Below are positions 47,301-55,799 of a stretch of DNA of 64,000 nt, one piece after another. A program made the position numbers and the translations under genes. Position 1 is the first letter of the stretch. Each line of letters begins with the position of its first letter. The notes under the pieces were generated by a model, which saw nothing but the letters and a program-made list of their open reading frames with translations, was not told the DNA's origin and made no database searches. Source of the stretch: Sulfuricurvum sp. 17-40-25 (GTDB taxonomy: Bacteria; Campylobacterota; Campylobacteria; Campylobacterales; Sulfurimonadaceae); NCBI GenBank assembly GCA_002282015.1, contig NCIJ01000002.1:1-64000 (forward strand). Reading direction: 5' to 3'.

Positions 47301-47855
47301 ATAGGAACAAGCTTCTCATCAATGTCAGATTCCTTTCAGTATGCTCGAGAATATAAGACATTTTTTGGTGAACTTTTCTGGTCAGAAACTTTATTTAAAA
47401 ATTCTCAATTTGATATTTGTTGTAATTATGGCTCAGCTGATTATGAATCAGAATACTCAACTAAGTTTGATTTGATGATAGTAACAAAAGAAATTGCAAA
47501 CGAGCTTAGTATAAAGATTGATTTTGCTGAAAATTTATTTGTAGATAGCGATGGTAATCAAGCATTGAAACTTTTCAAGTTCAAAAATGATGAAGAAGTT
47601 CAAGAATTTACACTTATGAAACGTTCATTGATTGAAGAATATCAAAGTAAACATGGATTTACTTTATTTATGACATTCGAAAAGGATAATCGTCAAAATG
47701 AGCGTGAATGTTTCAAGAAAAAATATAACTTCCCTGTTCGTGAAAATGTGATTCAAAATTTATTTGAATTTATGAGCAAAATATTCCAGATGGTTCGCAA
47801 TAGAATGCCTAAGTGGAAAGATACTAAAATCAGATTAGCAATACAGAATGGATAA
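44349..47855 (+). CDS. STAND-type (NACHT-like) NTPase of the BREX-embedded cassette (1168 aa)
   Basis: An N-terminal region with AGQRYMPFLSADMP (about 17-30), a stretch I recall from bacterial NACHT-type ATPases, leads into a P-loop domain: Walker A GEAGIGKT (180-187), Walker B FLIEIDAINEID, and a sensor-like VVLSCRTPYQ. Residues about 480-860 are helical and repeat-like, and the last 300 are strand-rich. No nuclease motif is seen, so the HEPN protein upstream is the likely effector. Rows 45001 and 46561 hold 17 and 19 G+C per 60. It lies directly before pglZ. Confidence 0.78.
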   Translation: MLNSIIYEKIFIRSATRAGQRYMPFLSADMPNIQLKYSRYIDALLLNERYVDSLKLVNKKLAEYCYDTHCFKPKKVAKSIDPFISNIYEGIENISIDLNDLTRINDYKNFVNRVKNLIENKRFHYQHLRYKDGIESKDKEHYGYLENKYHDLFDTIESIENQLDYLKHQFLEKPYFLVLGEAGIGKTHFLLDTTKVLIEHQTHALIFLGEIFKNDDSILETIKKELCISLSDTDFLCELNEIAIRSNTRFLIEIDAINEIDINAEKIKDKLDVFISEIKKFQHIAVVLSCRTPYQHQLIPNLYDFFVFVLPGLPQDEALRQFALAFDIQPIELPYIMHEMSNPLFLKTMFETITLEKNRDSSLQVSKLLAKGNESIKELFEKYIIEHSIHIFKAKKHRLLLWNDVIKPMCKLNYDGLLKDKQYELTEASVIAIVDENIATDILTKADIPDSKSLVDLLVNIGILRRDIDYKSKQEILKVTYQKLYDYLMARYIFEVMPNTKSNVKEEISKAYEHLIEEFKYFSFIEALIVEFPTRNGQAEVFDFLSRDFLKKYGSNLMRSFIDGLIWRDYRSFSDRTRDFINLALRIDFDTTLECLFVLATKPSHPFAEKTFAFLQRPTMKERDLTLGMFLKHRLSDDNPIGLHLQWLYEHDKSKIDIRYAENLFIYLQWFLTLPIQDTRDQVTNILVDLGTVHLEALFSHISKNHMQIDDDYVNERLVGALYGAMMRLRSDETKYDLFEQISSWLYDQYFVNFTTYHIVILDYIKSIIELTLTVRPDFSIDKERVFKFYIHQKNDFWSLPSYSKSKDFLKSHSLYMEPMRMDFTNYTIGHLFPGRSNYGHTKNYNAAVLAINNRVHELGWNSTDFASLDKEFSNYYGRIGTNRIERYGKKYSWISYYEYAGYLVSTGQINPRDFRKEGSESEFERFWAQGVDPTFPSIDKFVRNERFLDILSDENIEKNIVNDEWIVIYGFARDKSNKWVEYSIGTSFSSMSDSFQYAREYKTFFGELFWSETLFKNSQFDICCNYGSADYESEYSTKFDLMIVTKEIANELSIKIDFAENLFVDSDGNQALKLFKFKNDEEVQEFTLMKRSLIEEYQSKHGFTLFMTFEKDNRQNERECFKKKYNFPVRENVIQNLFEFMSKIFQMVRNRMPKWKDTKIRLAIQNG

Positions 47856-47858
47856 AAA

Positions 47859-50324
47859 ATGAGCAAAATTGAACAAACATTAAACGCACTTTTTGAGTCC
47901 AAACGAGTTCTCTTTTGGTATGACAATGGTGGAGAATCCAAAGCTGAATTCGAATCACTATCGCTTCCTGACGTTCAAAAAGAAGAGCTAAACAACAATG
48001 AATTCACTCTAAAGTACAAAATAATCAAAGAGCTTCCTGACAGTAAGTTTTTGGTCTATGCACCCTATGCTCAACCGAAAGATGAAGTAAACTGGCTCTT
48101 GGATCTCCAAATCTCCGGTCATCTCTTCAGTGCGGATCGCAGTAGCCTGATTGCTAGTGAGCTCGGGCTTAGAGCAGAGCATAAATCATTTGTCGATGAA
48201 TATAAAGAGAAGTTTTTTAATTCCGAAAAACGTAAAAATGCTTTTGCACAGATCATAGAACCTTCCGATACCATTGAATCTCTCGGGTTAAAAATGATGA
48301 GTGTCGCGATCAATTGTGATGTCACCGTTCAGGAGATTATCCTCAAAACACTGGAAAATGAAAAGAACTATGACACCCTTCAAAAGCTTGGACTCGAAAA
48401 GCTGTTTTGGAAAATGGTGGAAAAAACGTTTGGTATGACACTCAATCAACCGACCATTCAGGATTTTACGTATAAGCTCCTGCAAAATCATTTTTATCGT
48501 TTTGTCGATTCCGCTCGTGCTCCGTTGAACCGTGAAGCTTTTTTGTTTGTGAAATTTTGGATGGATAGTAAAAAATATGGTGAGATTTACCGACAAAAAG
48601 CGATAGAAACACAAGACGCACTCAATATCGCACATGAACTGAGTACGGTGCATATCGAAAAATTATTGCCCTGTGATACGTATGAATTGTGTGATCAATC
48701 GGTGGTCAGTTATCTGCTCTCTTCATTGCTGCAACAAAACATCCATGCTGAAAAGGTACATGAAATCATCGAAAGCCGGGATCATACTTTTTGGTATAGC
48801 GGGTATAAAAACATCTATCAGGCGATTTTATATGCTTCAGATTTGCTTGATTCTATCGCTAAAAACGGTTTTGTGATGGACAGCTTCGATGATGGCGTCC
48901 AACGATATGTCAAGCAGTGGCAGCAGATCGATTTTTACTATCGAAAGTTCATTCTTCATCTCAACCGTGCTGAACATGTACAGGTGCTCAAACCTATTGC
49001 CTCTAAAATCGAAGACGTTTATCTCAATGGATATTTACGGGCGATCAATGATAAATTTGTTTCGTTCGTTCCGCAGTATACTTCAAGTAAATTAGCCAGA
49101 CAGAGAAGCTTTTTTGAGACTCATATCCGCCCATACATCGAAAAGGATGAAAATATTTTTGTCATCATCAGTGATGCTATGCGCTATGAATGTGGCGCTG
49201 AACTTAGCAATCGCCTCTCGGCCATCAACCGTTATTCTACAAAATGCGATGCGATGATCTGTTCTCTGCCATCTTTTACCAAGCTGGGTATGGCTTCACT
49301 GCTTCCACATGAGGAGTTGGAGATTCGAGATAAAACTGATGATGTATTTGTGGACGGAAAGCCAAGCGGAGGTACTGCATTGCGCACCAAAATCCTTCAG
49401 CAGGTACATCCGCGTTCCATTGCCATCAGTGACGAAGCGTTTTTACAGTTGGATCGCGATTCTGGTCGGGCTTTTGTCAAAGATTACAATGTCATCTATG
49501 TCTATCATGATGAGATCGATTCGACGGGAGATAAGATATCGAGTGAAGAGAAGGTATTTGAAGCGGTAGAGAGCAGTTTTGATACGATTACACGTATCAT
49601 CAAACAAATTGCCGGCTTCAACCGCACTAATATTCTGATCACCGCAGACCATGGGTTCTTGTACCAGAATAATCCTACGGAAGAGAGTGAATTTTGTAAA
49701 TACGATGATCTGATTAAACCGATGAAGCTAAACCGCCGTTTTATTATTGGACAGGAGCTTTCCGGTAATAACTGTACGCAAAAGTTCTCTTCCGAAGAAC
49801 TAGGAATCAAGGGTGAAAATGATGTCTTGCTTGCGAATTCTATCAACAAAATTGTTATGCCTGGAGGTGGAAATCGGTTCGTACATGGGAGTGCTTCATT
49901 GCAAGAATTGGTTATCCCGCTGATCAGCATCCGTAAAAAACGCAGCGATGATGTCAATACGGTTAATGTCGATGTGATGCCGCTTCCGCGCATTACGACC
50001 AACAGCGTGAACGTTTCGTTTTATCAAGAAGAGCCGATCAGTGATAAGGTACTTCCTATCACACTTAAACTGGCTTTCTATGCGCCTAATGGAGAGCTGA
50101 TCAGTACAACCCACACGGTGACGTTTGATTCGACCGAACAGGATAGTCGCAACCGTGAGAAACGGCTCAAATTCGAGTTCAAACAAAGCGCAAGTACGTA
50201 CAGTAATGAGACCGTAACGCTGCTCATGAAAAAGGTATTTTTAAACAGCAGTGAAGAGCCGGTGTACAAAGAAGCCCAAACGCTGTTGAAACTCTCTTTT
50301 TTCAATGATTTTGATGAGTTGTAG
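47859..50324 (+). CDS. pglZ: BREX phosphatase-fold protein PglZ (821 aa)
   Basis: This BREX hallmark protein has an alkaline-phosphatase-superfamily core: the metal Asp lies in FVIISDAMRYECGAEL (about 431-446), and a second metal site in NILITADHGFLYQ (about 590-602). The N-terminal half is helical, and the end is beta-rich. The start lies three bases after the NTPase stop with only a weak GGAT ribosome site, which suggests dependence on upstream translation. Base composition returns to that of brxC here. Confidence 0.94.
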   Translation: MSKIEQTLNALFESKRVLFWYDNGGESKAEFESLSLPDVQKEELNNNEFTLKYKIIKELPDSKFLVYAPYAQPKDEVNWLLDLQISGHLFSADRSSLIASELGLRAEHKSFVDEYKEKFFNSEKRKNAFAQIIEPSDTIESLGLKMMSVAINCDVTVQEIILKTLENEKNYDTLQKLGLEKLFWKMVEKTFGMTLNQPTIQDFTYKLLQNHFYRFVDSARAPLNREAFLFVKFWMDSKKYGEIYRQKAIETQDALNIAHELSTVHIEKLLPCDTYELCDQSVVSYLLSSLLQQNIHAEKVHEIIESRDHTFWYSGYKNIYQAILYASDLLDSIAKNGFVMDSFDDGVQRYVKQWQQIDFYYRKFILHLNRAEHVQVLKPIASKIEDVYLNGYLRAINDKFVSFVPQYTSSKLARQRSFFETHIRPYIEKDENIFVIISDAMRYECGAELSNRLSAINRYSTKCDAMICSLPSFTKLGMASLLPHEELEIRDKTDDVFVDGKPSGGTALRTKILQQVHPRSIAISDEAFLQLDRDSGRAFVKDYNVIYVYHDEIDSTGDKISSEEKVFEAVESSFDTITRIIKQIAGFNRTNILITADHGFLYQNNPTEESEFCKYDDLIKPMKLNRRFIIGQELSGNNCTQKFSSEELGIKGENDVLLANSINKIVMPGGGNRFVHGSASLQELVIPLISIRKKRSDDVNTVNVDVMPLPRITTNSVNVSFYQEEPISDKVLPITLKLAFYAPNGELISTTHTVTFDSTEQDSRNREKRLKFEFKQSASTYSNETVTLLMKKVFLNSSEEPVYKEAQTLLKLSFFNDFDEL

Positions 50325-50332
50325 GAGATAAC

Positions 50333-52357
50333 ATGGATATTAATCAAAAACTTAATCAATACTACGGCGGGAAAGTCGTTAGAAAAGACCTTACCAAGAA
50401 GTTAAAGGGGGGCGCTAGCGTTCCCGTCTATGTTCTCGAATATCTGTTGGGGATGTATTGTGCCACCGACAATGAAGAGACGATCCGCGAAGGTGTTGAA
50501 AAAGTCAAAGAGATTCTGACCCAAAACTACGTTCGCCCGGATGAAGCCGAGATGATTAAGTCCCGAATTAAAGAGCGTGGCCGCTACAAAATCATCGATA
50601 AAATCTCCGCAAAACTCAACGAAAAAGAGGATCGCTATGAAGCCGATTTCTCCAATCTCGGGATCAAGCGTGTCATAATCCCCGGTGAAACGATCAAAGA
50701 GTACCAAAAGCTTCTCGCCGGCGGGATCTGGTGTATCGTTACCATCAGCTATTTTTATGATGAAAACAACAAGGGCGAATCTCCCTATATCCTCGATTCA
50801 CTCAAACCGATCCAAATGCCAGGGATGGACATGGGCGAATTTTTAGGAGCTCGCAAAGAATTTGAAAAAGAGGAGTGGATGGATATCCTCATCCGCTCAA
50901 CGGGGATGGAACCTGCCAATCTCGACATGAGTGCCAAATGGCATCTAATGGCTCGACTCATTCCGTTTGTCGAAAATAATTTCAATATGTGTGAACTTGG
51001 ACCGCGCGGAACCGGTAAATCGTATGTTTACAAAGAAATTTCACCAAATTCGATCCTCGTCAGCGGAGGCCAAACGACAGTTGCAAACCTTTTCTACAAT
51101 ATGGCTAGCCGAACGATTGGACTGGTGGGTATGTGGGATATTGTCGCGTTTGATGAAGTAGCCGGTATCCGATTTAAAGATAAAGACGGCGTTCAGATCA
51201 TGAAAGACTATATGGAGTCAGGTAGCTTTGCTCGGGGCAAAGAGATGAAAGAGGCGAGGGCGTCAATGATATTCGTCGGAAATATCGACGGCAGTATCGC
51301 CAACATAGTCAAAACGTCTCATCTTCTTAGCCCATTTCCTACCGAAATGATCGATACGGCATTCTTCGACCGTTTCCATCATTATCTTCCCGGCTGGGAG
51401 GTGCCTAAGATGCGCCCTGAGTTCTTTACCGACCAATATGGCTTTATCACCGACTATATGGCCGAGTGGATGCGTGAACTTCAAAAATCCAACTTCTCTG
51501 ATGCGATTGACCAACACTTCCGTTTCGGTAAAGATCTTAACCAACGTGATGTCAAAGCGGTTCGAAAAACAACCAGCGGACTTTTGAAGCTGATGTTCCC
51601 AGATGGAAGTTATACCAAAGAGGATGTCGAACAAGCATTGATCTACGCTCTTGTTGGTCGCCGCCGGATCAAAGAACAGCTCAAAAAAATCGGTGGTATG
51701 GAGTTTTACGATGTCCACTTCAGCTACATCGATCTCGAAAACGGTGAAGAAAAATACGTTACAGTTCCCGAGAGCGGCGGTGGCGGACTTATTCCCGAAG
51801 GCGAACTCTCTCCGGGTGCACTCTATGCTGTAGCAACGAACGGTGCCAACGGTCACAAAGGACTTATCCGCCTCGATTTACAGGTAATGGGCGGAAATGG
51901 GAAGATGACCGATACGGGATTCGGAAACGGCGCGATTAAAGACGAACTCAAAGAAGCCCGAAACTATCTTCAAGCGAACCTCTCGCGTGTTTCACTATCA
52001 GCCAAGTTTAGCGATCACGATTATCACGTCAAAGCAAACGATTTAAATGGCATAGGAGGCGCGCAAGGGCTCACTTTGGCAATCTGGCTATCAATGGTCT
52101 CAGGAACGCTCTCGAAGCCTTTATTGCCTCAATTAGCGATATTAGGTTCAATGGGAATCGGAGGAGGTGTTATCGGCACCGATAACCTTGCAGATGCATT
52201 GCAGATTGCTGCTGATGCTGGAGCAAAAAGAGTTTTGATCCCGGTCGGAGATATGGCTCATTATGGAACTGTGCCTGCTGATTTGATGGCTAAGTTACAG
52301 CCAATCATTTATATGGATCCTGTTGATGCTGCGATGAAGGCTATGGGAGTGAATTGA
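50333..52357 (+). CDS. brxL: BREX AAA+/Lon-like protein BrxL (674 aa)
   Basis: This is the last gene of the type 1 BREX operon. It shows an AAA+ core with Walker A GPRGTGKS (about 224-231), and a C-terminal Lon-protease-like fold ending in AGAKRVLIPVGDM. At the Lon Ser/Lys positions I read GGAQGL (Ser replaced by Gln) and IGTDNL (Lys replaced), so proteolysis is unlikely. Characterised BrxL assembles on DNA. The gene is G+C-rich for this genome (32 of 60 in row 51841). Confidence 0.93.
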   Translation: MDINQKLNQYYGGKVVRKDLTKKLKGGASVPVYVLEYLLGMYCATDNEETIREGVEKVKEILTQNYVRPDEAEMIKSRIKERGRYKIIDKISAKLNEKEDRYEADFSNLGIKRVIIPGETIKEYQKLLAGGIWCIVTISYFYDENNKGESPYILDSLKPIQMPGMDMGEFLGARKEFEKEEWMDILIRSTGMEPANLDMSAKWHLMARLIPFVENNFNMCELGPRGTGKSYVYKEISPNSILVSGGQTTVANLFYNMASRTIGLVGMWDIVAFDEVAGIRFKDKDGVQIMKDYMESGSFARGKEMKEARASMIFVGNIDGSIANIVKTSHLLSPFPTEMIDTAFFDRFHHYLPGWEVPKMRPEFFTDQYGFITDYMAEWMRELQKSNFSDAIDQHFRFGKDLNQRDVKAVRKTTSGLLKLMFPDGSYTKEDVEQALIYALVGRRRIKEQLKKIGGMEFYDVHFSYIDLENGEEKYVTVPESGGGGLIPEGELSPGALYAVATNGANGHKGLIRLDLQVMGGNGKMTDTGFGNGAIKDELKEARNYLQANLSRVSLSAKFSDHDYHVKANDLNGIGGAQGLTLAIWLSMVSGTLSKPLLPQLAILGSMGIGGGVIGTDNLADALQIAADAGAKRVLIPVGDMAHYGTVPADLMAKLQPIIYMDPVDAAMKAMGVN

Positions 52358-52810
52358 TGCAATATTTTCTCCTTCTGGTGCGCTAATTGGAAAAAGAGAT
52401 AAGTCACATATGGCTGAGTTTTCTTATAAGGCAGTTTTTGTGTTTGAATTCCAATAGTGAGCTGTACGATTTTAAAGTAAAAGCAAAGAATATGAACTTA
52501 AAGAGCGGTATATACCTAGTAAATGGATGTTCATTGTAAATATCCTTTTATGCAATTTTCATCTGATTTCCTAAAAAATAATACTTATTATGTTAGTGTA
52601 TGAGAAATTCATAAATAGTTATATTTCAGCGTAAAATTTATGACAACTTCTTACATTTTCATACTTTTTCATAATATCATCACATAGCCATGTTTTGAAT
52701 ATTTTCATAACTTTTGGTTATCATAACATTTCTCCTATAGTTCCCTTTTTATGTTTTTATTTCATCAATTTGGATTCATAATATGCCATCTTATTTATGT
52801 GAGGCTAACC
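52358..52810. other. Gene-free gap after BREX
   Basis: This 453-bp AT-rich stretch has stops in all frames and no hairpin with a T-run that I can accept. A 28-codon open run ending at 52539 may be a gene remnant. I see nothing else. Confidence 0.4.
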
Positions 52811-53170
52811 ATGTTTTGGAATATATTTGTTCGTCCAAAGTTCCGCACTTCCAATAAAATTGATGTTTGTGTCACTGCATTTGAAGCGGATGATGATGAG
52901 TTTATTAGTGGACTCTTTTATAAACGCCATCTTGGTTTAGATATCATTACTACATCGCAGCATGTTACACGTGAATTGGCCTACAAACAAATCTATGACA
53001 TGGGAGATGCCATCGGAAGCCATTTTGAATTTCATGAACCATCGATGATGTGCCATGAGTGTAAGATCAATCCTGTTGGATCTATGAGCAGTGAACATCT
53101 GTGTGATTTCTGTCATATGGAAAAAGAATACAAGCATAACTTTCAACATGCAGATAAAAGCCGTTCATAG
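52811..53170 (+). CDS. Hypothetical protein with CxxC-x14-CxxC zinc ribbon (119 aa)
   Basis: I do not recognise the family. The C-terminal part holds MCHECKIN and LCDFCHMEKEY, two CxxC pairs that fit a small zinc ribbon. The frame is open from 52751, but ATG 52811 has GAGG at proper spacing. It overlaps the start of a 55-aa membrane protein by one base. These could be island maintenance or defence genes. Confidence 0.6.
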   Translation: MFWNIFVRPKFRTSNKIDVCVTAFEADDDEFISGLFYKRHLGLDIITTSQHVTRELAYKQIYDMGDAIGSHFEFHEPSMMCHECKINPVGSMSSEHLCDFCHMEKEYKHNFQHADKSRS

Positions 53171-53337
53171 TGATATATGGATTTGCGCTGCTGATGGTGC
53201 TGATTGCATCTGCCGCGTTTGTTGAGCATGAGTATGGTATTGGATTGGGAAGTCTGATGCTCACGATGGCGGGGATCTTTATTTACTATAACTATGGCCA
53301 CTCTCAAGTTCGAGAGTGGGTGGATAGATGGTTTTAG
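53170..53337 (+). CDS. Small two-helix membrane protein (55 aa)
   Basis: This short frame starts at GTG 53170, on the last base of the preceding stop codon, and reads through two hydrophobic segments (FALLMVLIASAAFV, residues 5-18; GSLMLTMAGIFIYYNYG, residues 27-43), ending in the charged HSQVREWVDRWF. The one-base overlap suggests coupled translation. It converges with the next gene by four bases. Pairs of soluble sensor and small membrane protein occur in defence islands, but no function is shown here. Confidence 0.5.
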   Translation: MIYGFALLMVLIASAAFVEHEYGIGLGSLMLTMAGIFIYYNYGHSQVREWVDRWF

Positions 53338-53852
53338 GCACTATTTCCAATAGCTTCTAAATTTTTCATCCTGTCCCAGCTTCTCTTAATGGTCGCAATA
53401 GACACTTTGATACCATACTTGTCTTCAATGATGCCGGATATATCACCAAAACTGAATCCTTTGTTTTTGAGATATACCACCGTTCCCCATTTACTCATCA
53501 AATCTTGTGTTTTTGGGGATGGTCTTTCATGTTTTGCCTGATAGATTTTCGCTTCATACGTGGTGAGTTCTCCAATCTCTTCAAGTGATAATCTGTCGTA
53601 ATTTTTATTGGCGATCTTTTTTTGTTCATCTTGATATTGAACAATCGCAAATATTAATGCAACATAGGAGATCTCATGAATTGGATAAGGTAAATGTAAA
53701 TTCTTGAGCCGGTAGAGCATTTTTTGGTGTTTCTCCATCACGCTGATTCGTTCAGGTTTTTCAAATTTTGCGAATTGTTTAAATATTTGATCTTGATTCG
53801 CTTTTGGAAGGTTGAGAAGACCTTCGACATCTTTGCTAAGGTTTTGCGACAT
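53334..53852 (-). CDS. HTH-containing hypothetical protein (172 aa)
   Basis: This is a basic helical protein. The C-terminal KGFSFGDISGIIEDKYGIKVSIATIKRSW region (split here at about residues 130-160) looks like a helix-turn-helix. The remainder has no recognisable domain. AAGGAG precedes the start codon. Proteins of this kind sit in plasmids and islands as DNA-binding or partition factors; I cannot say more. Confidence 0.55.
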   Translation of the reverse strand: MSQNLSKDVEGLLNLPKANQDQIFKQFAKFEKPERISVMEKHQKMLYRLKNLHLPYPIHEISYVALIFAIVQYQDEQKKIANKNYDRLSLEEIGELTTYEAKIYQAKHERPSPKTQDLMSKWGTVVYLKNKGFSFGDISGIIEDKYGIKVSIATIKRSWDRMKNLEAIGNSA

Positions 53853-54012
53853 TTGTTAACTCCTTTTTTTGTTTCTTATTCTTATTCATAATTTTTGGTG
53901 TAATGAAAAAATGAGAGAGTGAATGATCGTTTTTTTATTATGCTGATCAGAAAGATTTTCAAAAAATGCAAAATTATGAATAGGTATGTACACCAAATAA
54001 AAGGAGCATTAC

Positions 54013-54405
54013 ATGCCAAACGACGTAACAAAATCAGAGACGGATACAGACTTTATCAGCCTATCCCAATTTCATAATTTATATCTTGTATTGAAATATG
54101 ATCACAAGGGCGATGAAGCAAAATTTCTTCACTCGGTCAAGATTGAACTTAATGGGGAAACCATCTTGTACAACTATCAGCAGCTTGAACTTTTTAAAGA
54201 AGAGCTGTTGGCATTCAATAAGGGTGATAAAAATAATCGTCTGTTAGAAGTGGAAAAAGTGGATGGTGCATATGTACTGAAATATGTAACCGACAAAACA
54301 AATGAAGAGACGCTCTTTGGTCAGACAGAATCAAGAGCAATCGTAAAAGTGATTAATAGAGTTCTCGGGAATGGATATTCGTTTCGGTATCTTTTTAGCT
54401 ATTGA
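54013..54405 (+). CDS. Hypothetical protein (130 aa)
   Basis: I do not recognise this protein. It is soluble, with alternating strands and helices and no Cys. AAAGGAGCATTAC precedes the ATG. It stands alone, with a possible terminator hairpin 170 bp further on. Confidence 0.55.
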   Translation: MPNDVTKSETDTDFISLSQFHNLYLVLKYDHKGDEAKFLHSVKIELNGETILYNYQQLELFKEELLAFNKGDKNNRLLEVEKVDGAYVLKYVTDKTNEETLFGQTESRAIVKVINRVLGNGYSFRYLFSY

Positions 54406-54826
54406 TTTGTAAAAATAGTGCTAAAAAACCAGAAATAATTTTATTTTTTGGCTCATTGACGTTTCATGAAGTATTTCATTGAGATTTCATGAGACGTTTT
54501 ATCAAAACGTTTCACCTCCTCTCGCTTTTCCTGCCCTGCGGCCTTTTACTTCATCTCGTCACAAAAATAGAAACGGGGGCGTTTTTGAAAAAACGCTTCT
54601 TTTTCGAGTAACTTTGAATGATGCAAAATCTCATGCTACGATTTTACTTTAAAACACACAACACAGAACCGATGGAGCTTAGATGACATAAAACGTCATC
54701 GACCACCGCTACCAATAGAAGCCGAGATTTCAGCGTTAGCTCGAAAAAATTAACTGCGTATTGACTTAACCCTTTGCTGGGGCAGCAGCTTATTCTGCCC
54801 ACCACTTTTTAACAATAGGAGAACCG
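54406..54826. other. Gap with several dyad symmetries before the second recombinase
   Basis: No gene is seen. Three TTTCAT boxes lie at 54462, 54474 and 54485 (11-12 bp steps). An exact inverted pair ACGTTTT/AAAACGT follows at 54494-54510. GCGTTTTT/AAAAACGC at 54579-54596 with a T-run may be a terminator. GATGAC/GTCATC lies at 54682-54700, and GGGCAG/CTGCCC at 54780-54800. The density suggests a recombination, replication or RNA-control site. Confidence 0.5.
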
Positions 54827-55747
54827 ATGCGGGGATCACCGTATCATGTCGTCACACATGAACTCATTCCCGTCATCTTTCAAGCCGGTGCTAAAAAGAC
54901 TGAACGGATCGATATAAAACATCCCAATTATGGCAAAGTATCTTCTTTCAAAACCATGGATGCCTATAAGCAGACATGGATTCAATTTATGTTTTTTCTC
55001 AAAGAACAATTTCGCATCAGTGATCCCGAAAAAATTGACGAAGAACACATCCGTGATTTCATGGTTTATAAAACACTTGAATACCCTTCCAAACTTTATT
55101 TGGCTCGTATCTCAGCGGCCCTTGGTAAGTTGGAGACTGCATTGCGCTACTACACTCGAAACAAATATGGGGAAGAGAAGAGTTTTGATTTTTCAATTCG
55201 CCAAACGGTACTCGATGGAGCTCGAAATCTCAATCTGGTTGCTGATAACTATCATGATCGCGCGTATGAAAAGCCTAATATTCTCGCATCGTCCTTAGCA
55301 GAACCTCTCCATCGGCTATCGGCAGAAATCCAATGGGTGAGTGGGGGCAGAATCGAGGCGGTTTCACTTATTCGCACCGAACAACTGCGTGGCTACTGCA
55401 TCGATCCTATCACCGGTGTCACTATGGGGAAGATATGGTCAAAAGAGAAGGGGGGCCGTGAAGGTATGCTGATGGTACTGCCATCAACGTATGAGTGGCT
55501 AAAAGAACATATTGAAGAACATGGACGATTCAAAATCGATCGCCAAAAATACACCACCGACATTCGTCGTACATGTCATAATCTTGGCATAAAAGGAGAA
55601 GGAAGTCATGGATTTAGATATGCCTTTGCACAGCGACGGATGAAAGAGTACATGAGAGCAGGGCATACCTATGAGCAAAGCCTCCAGGCGGTTAGCTTGG
55701 AGCTTAAACATACACGCGCAAATATAACGAATCACTACTTGGGGTAA
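54827..55747 (+). CDS. Tyrosine recombinase, second copy (306 aa)
   Basis: This is a tyrosine site-specific recombinase with the catalytic set Arg175 (SGGRIEAVSL), Lys208 (SKEKGG), His261/Arg264 (HGFRYAF), His295 (ELKHTR) and Tyr304 (NHYLG). The N-terminal 120 residues are a SAM-like DNA-binding domain. The Tyr lies only three residues from the end, a short tail. AGGAG precedes the ATG. It is unlike the integrase at 58793-59998 and may act on a different site, perhaps in the preceding dyad-rich gap. Confidence 0.88.
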   Translation: MRGSPYHVVTHELIPVIFQAGAKKTERIDIKHPNYGKVSSFKTMDAYKQTWIQFMFFLKEQFRISDPEKIDEEHIRDFMVYKTLEYPSKLYLARISAALGKLETALRYYTRNKYGEEKSFDFSIRQTVLDGARNLNLVADNYHDRAYEKPNILASSLAEPLHRLSAEIQWVSGGRIEAVSLIRTEQLRGYCIDPITGVTMGKIWSKEKGGREGMLMVLPSTYEWLKEHIEEHGRFKIDRQKYTTDIRRTCHNLGIKGEGSHGFRYAFAQRRMKEYMRAGHTYEQSLQAVSLELKHTRANITNHYLG

Positions 55748-55799
55748 GTGCTGTCAAGTGGCTTTTGTGTGTACTATTCTTGGAAAAAGTCTTTTTGGT

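Noticed and set aside
49505-51856. Antisense frames of 100-200 codons in pglZ and brxL
   Set aside because: These arise from the codon pattern of the G+C-richer BREX genes and show no known motifs.
54720-54800. Possible integron-type attC or attI site
   Set aside because: GTTA-like bits and hairpins are present, but no paired R and L boxes in the right order; the neighbouring recombinase lacks the integron-specific insert as far as I can see.
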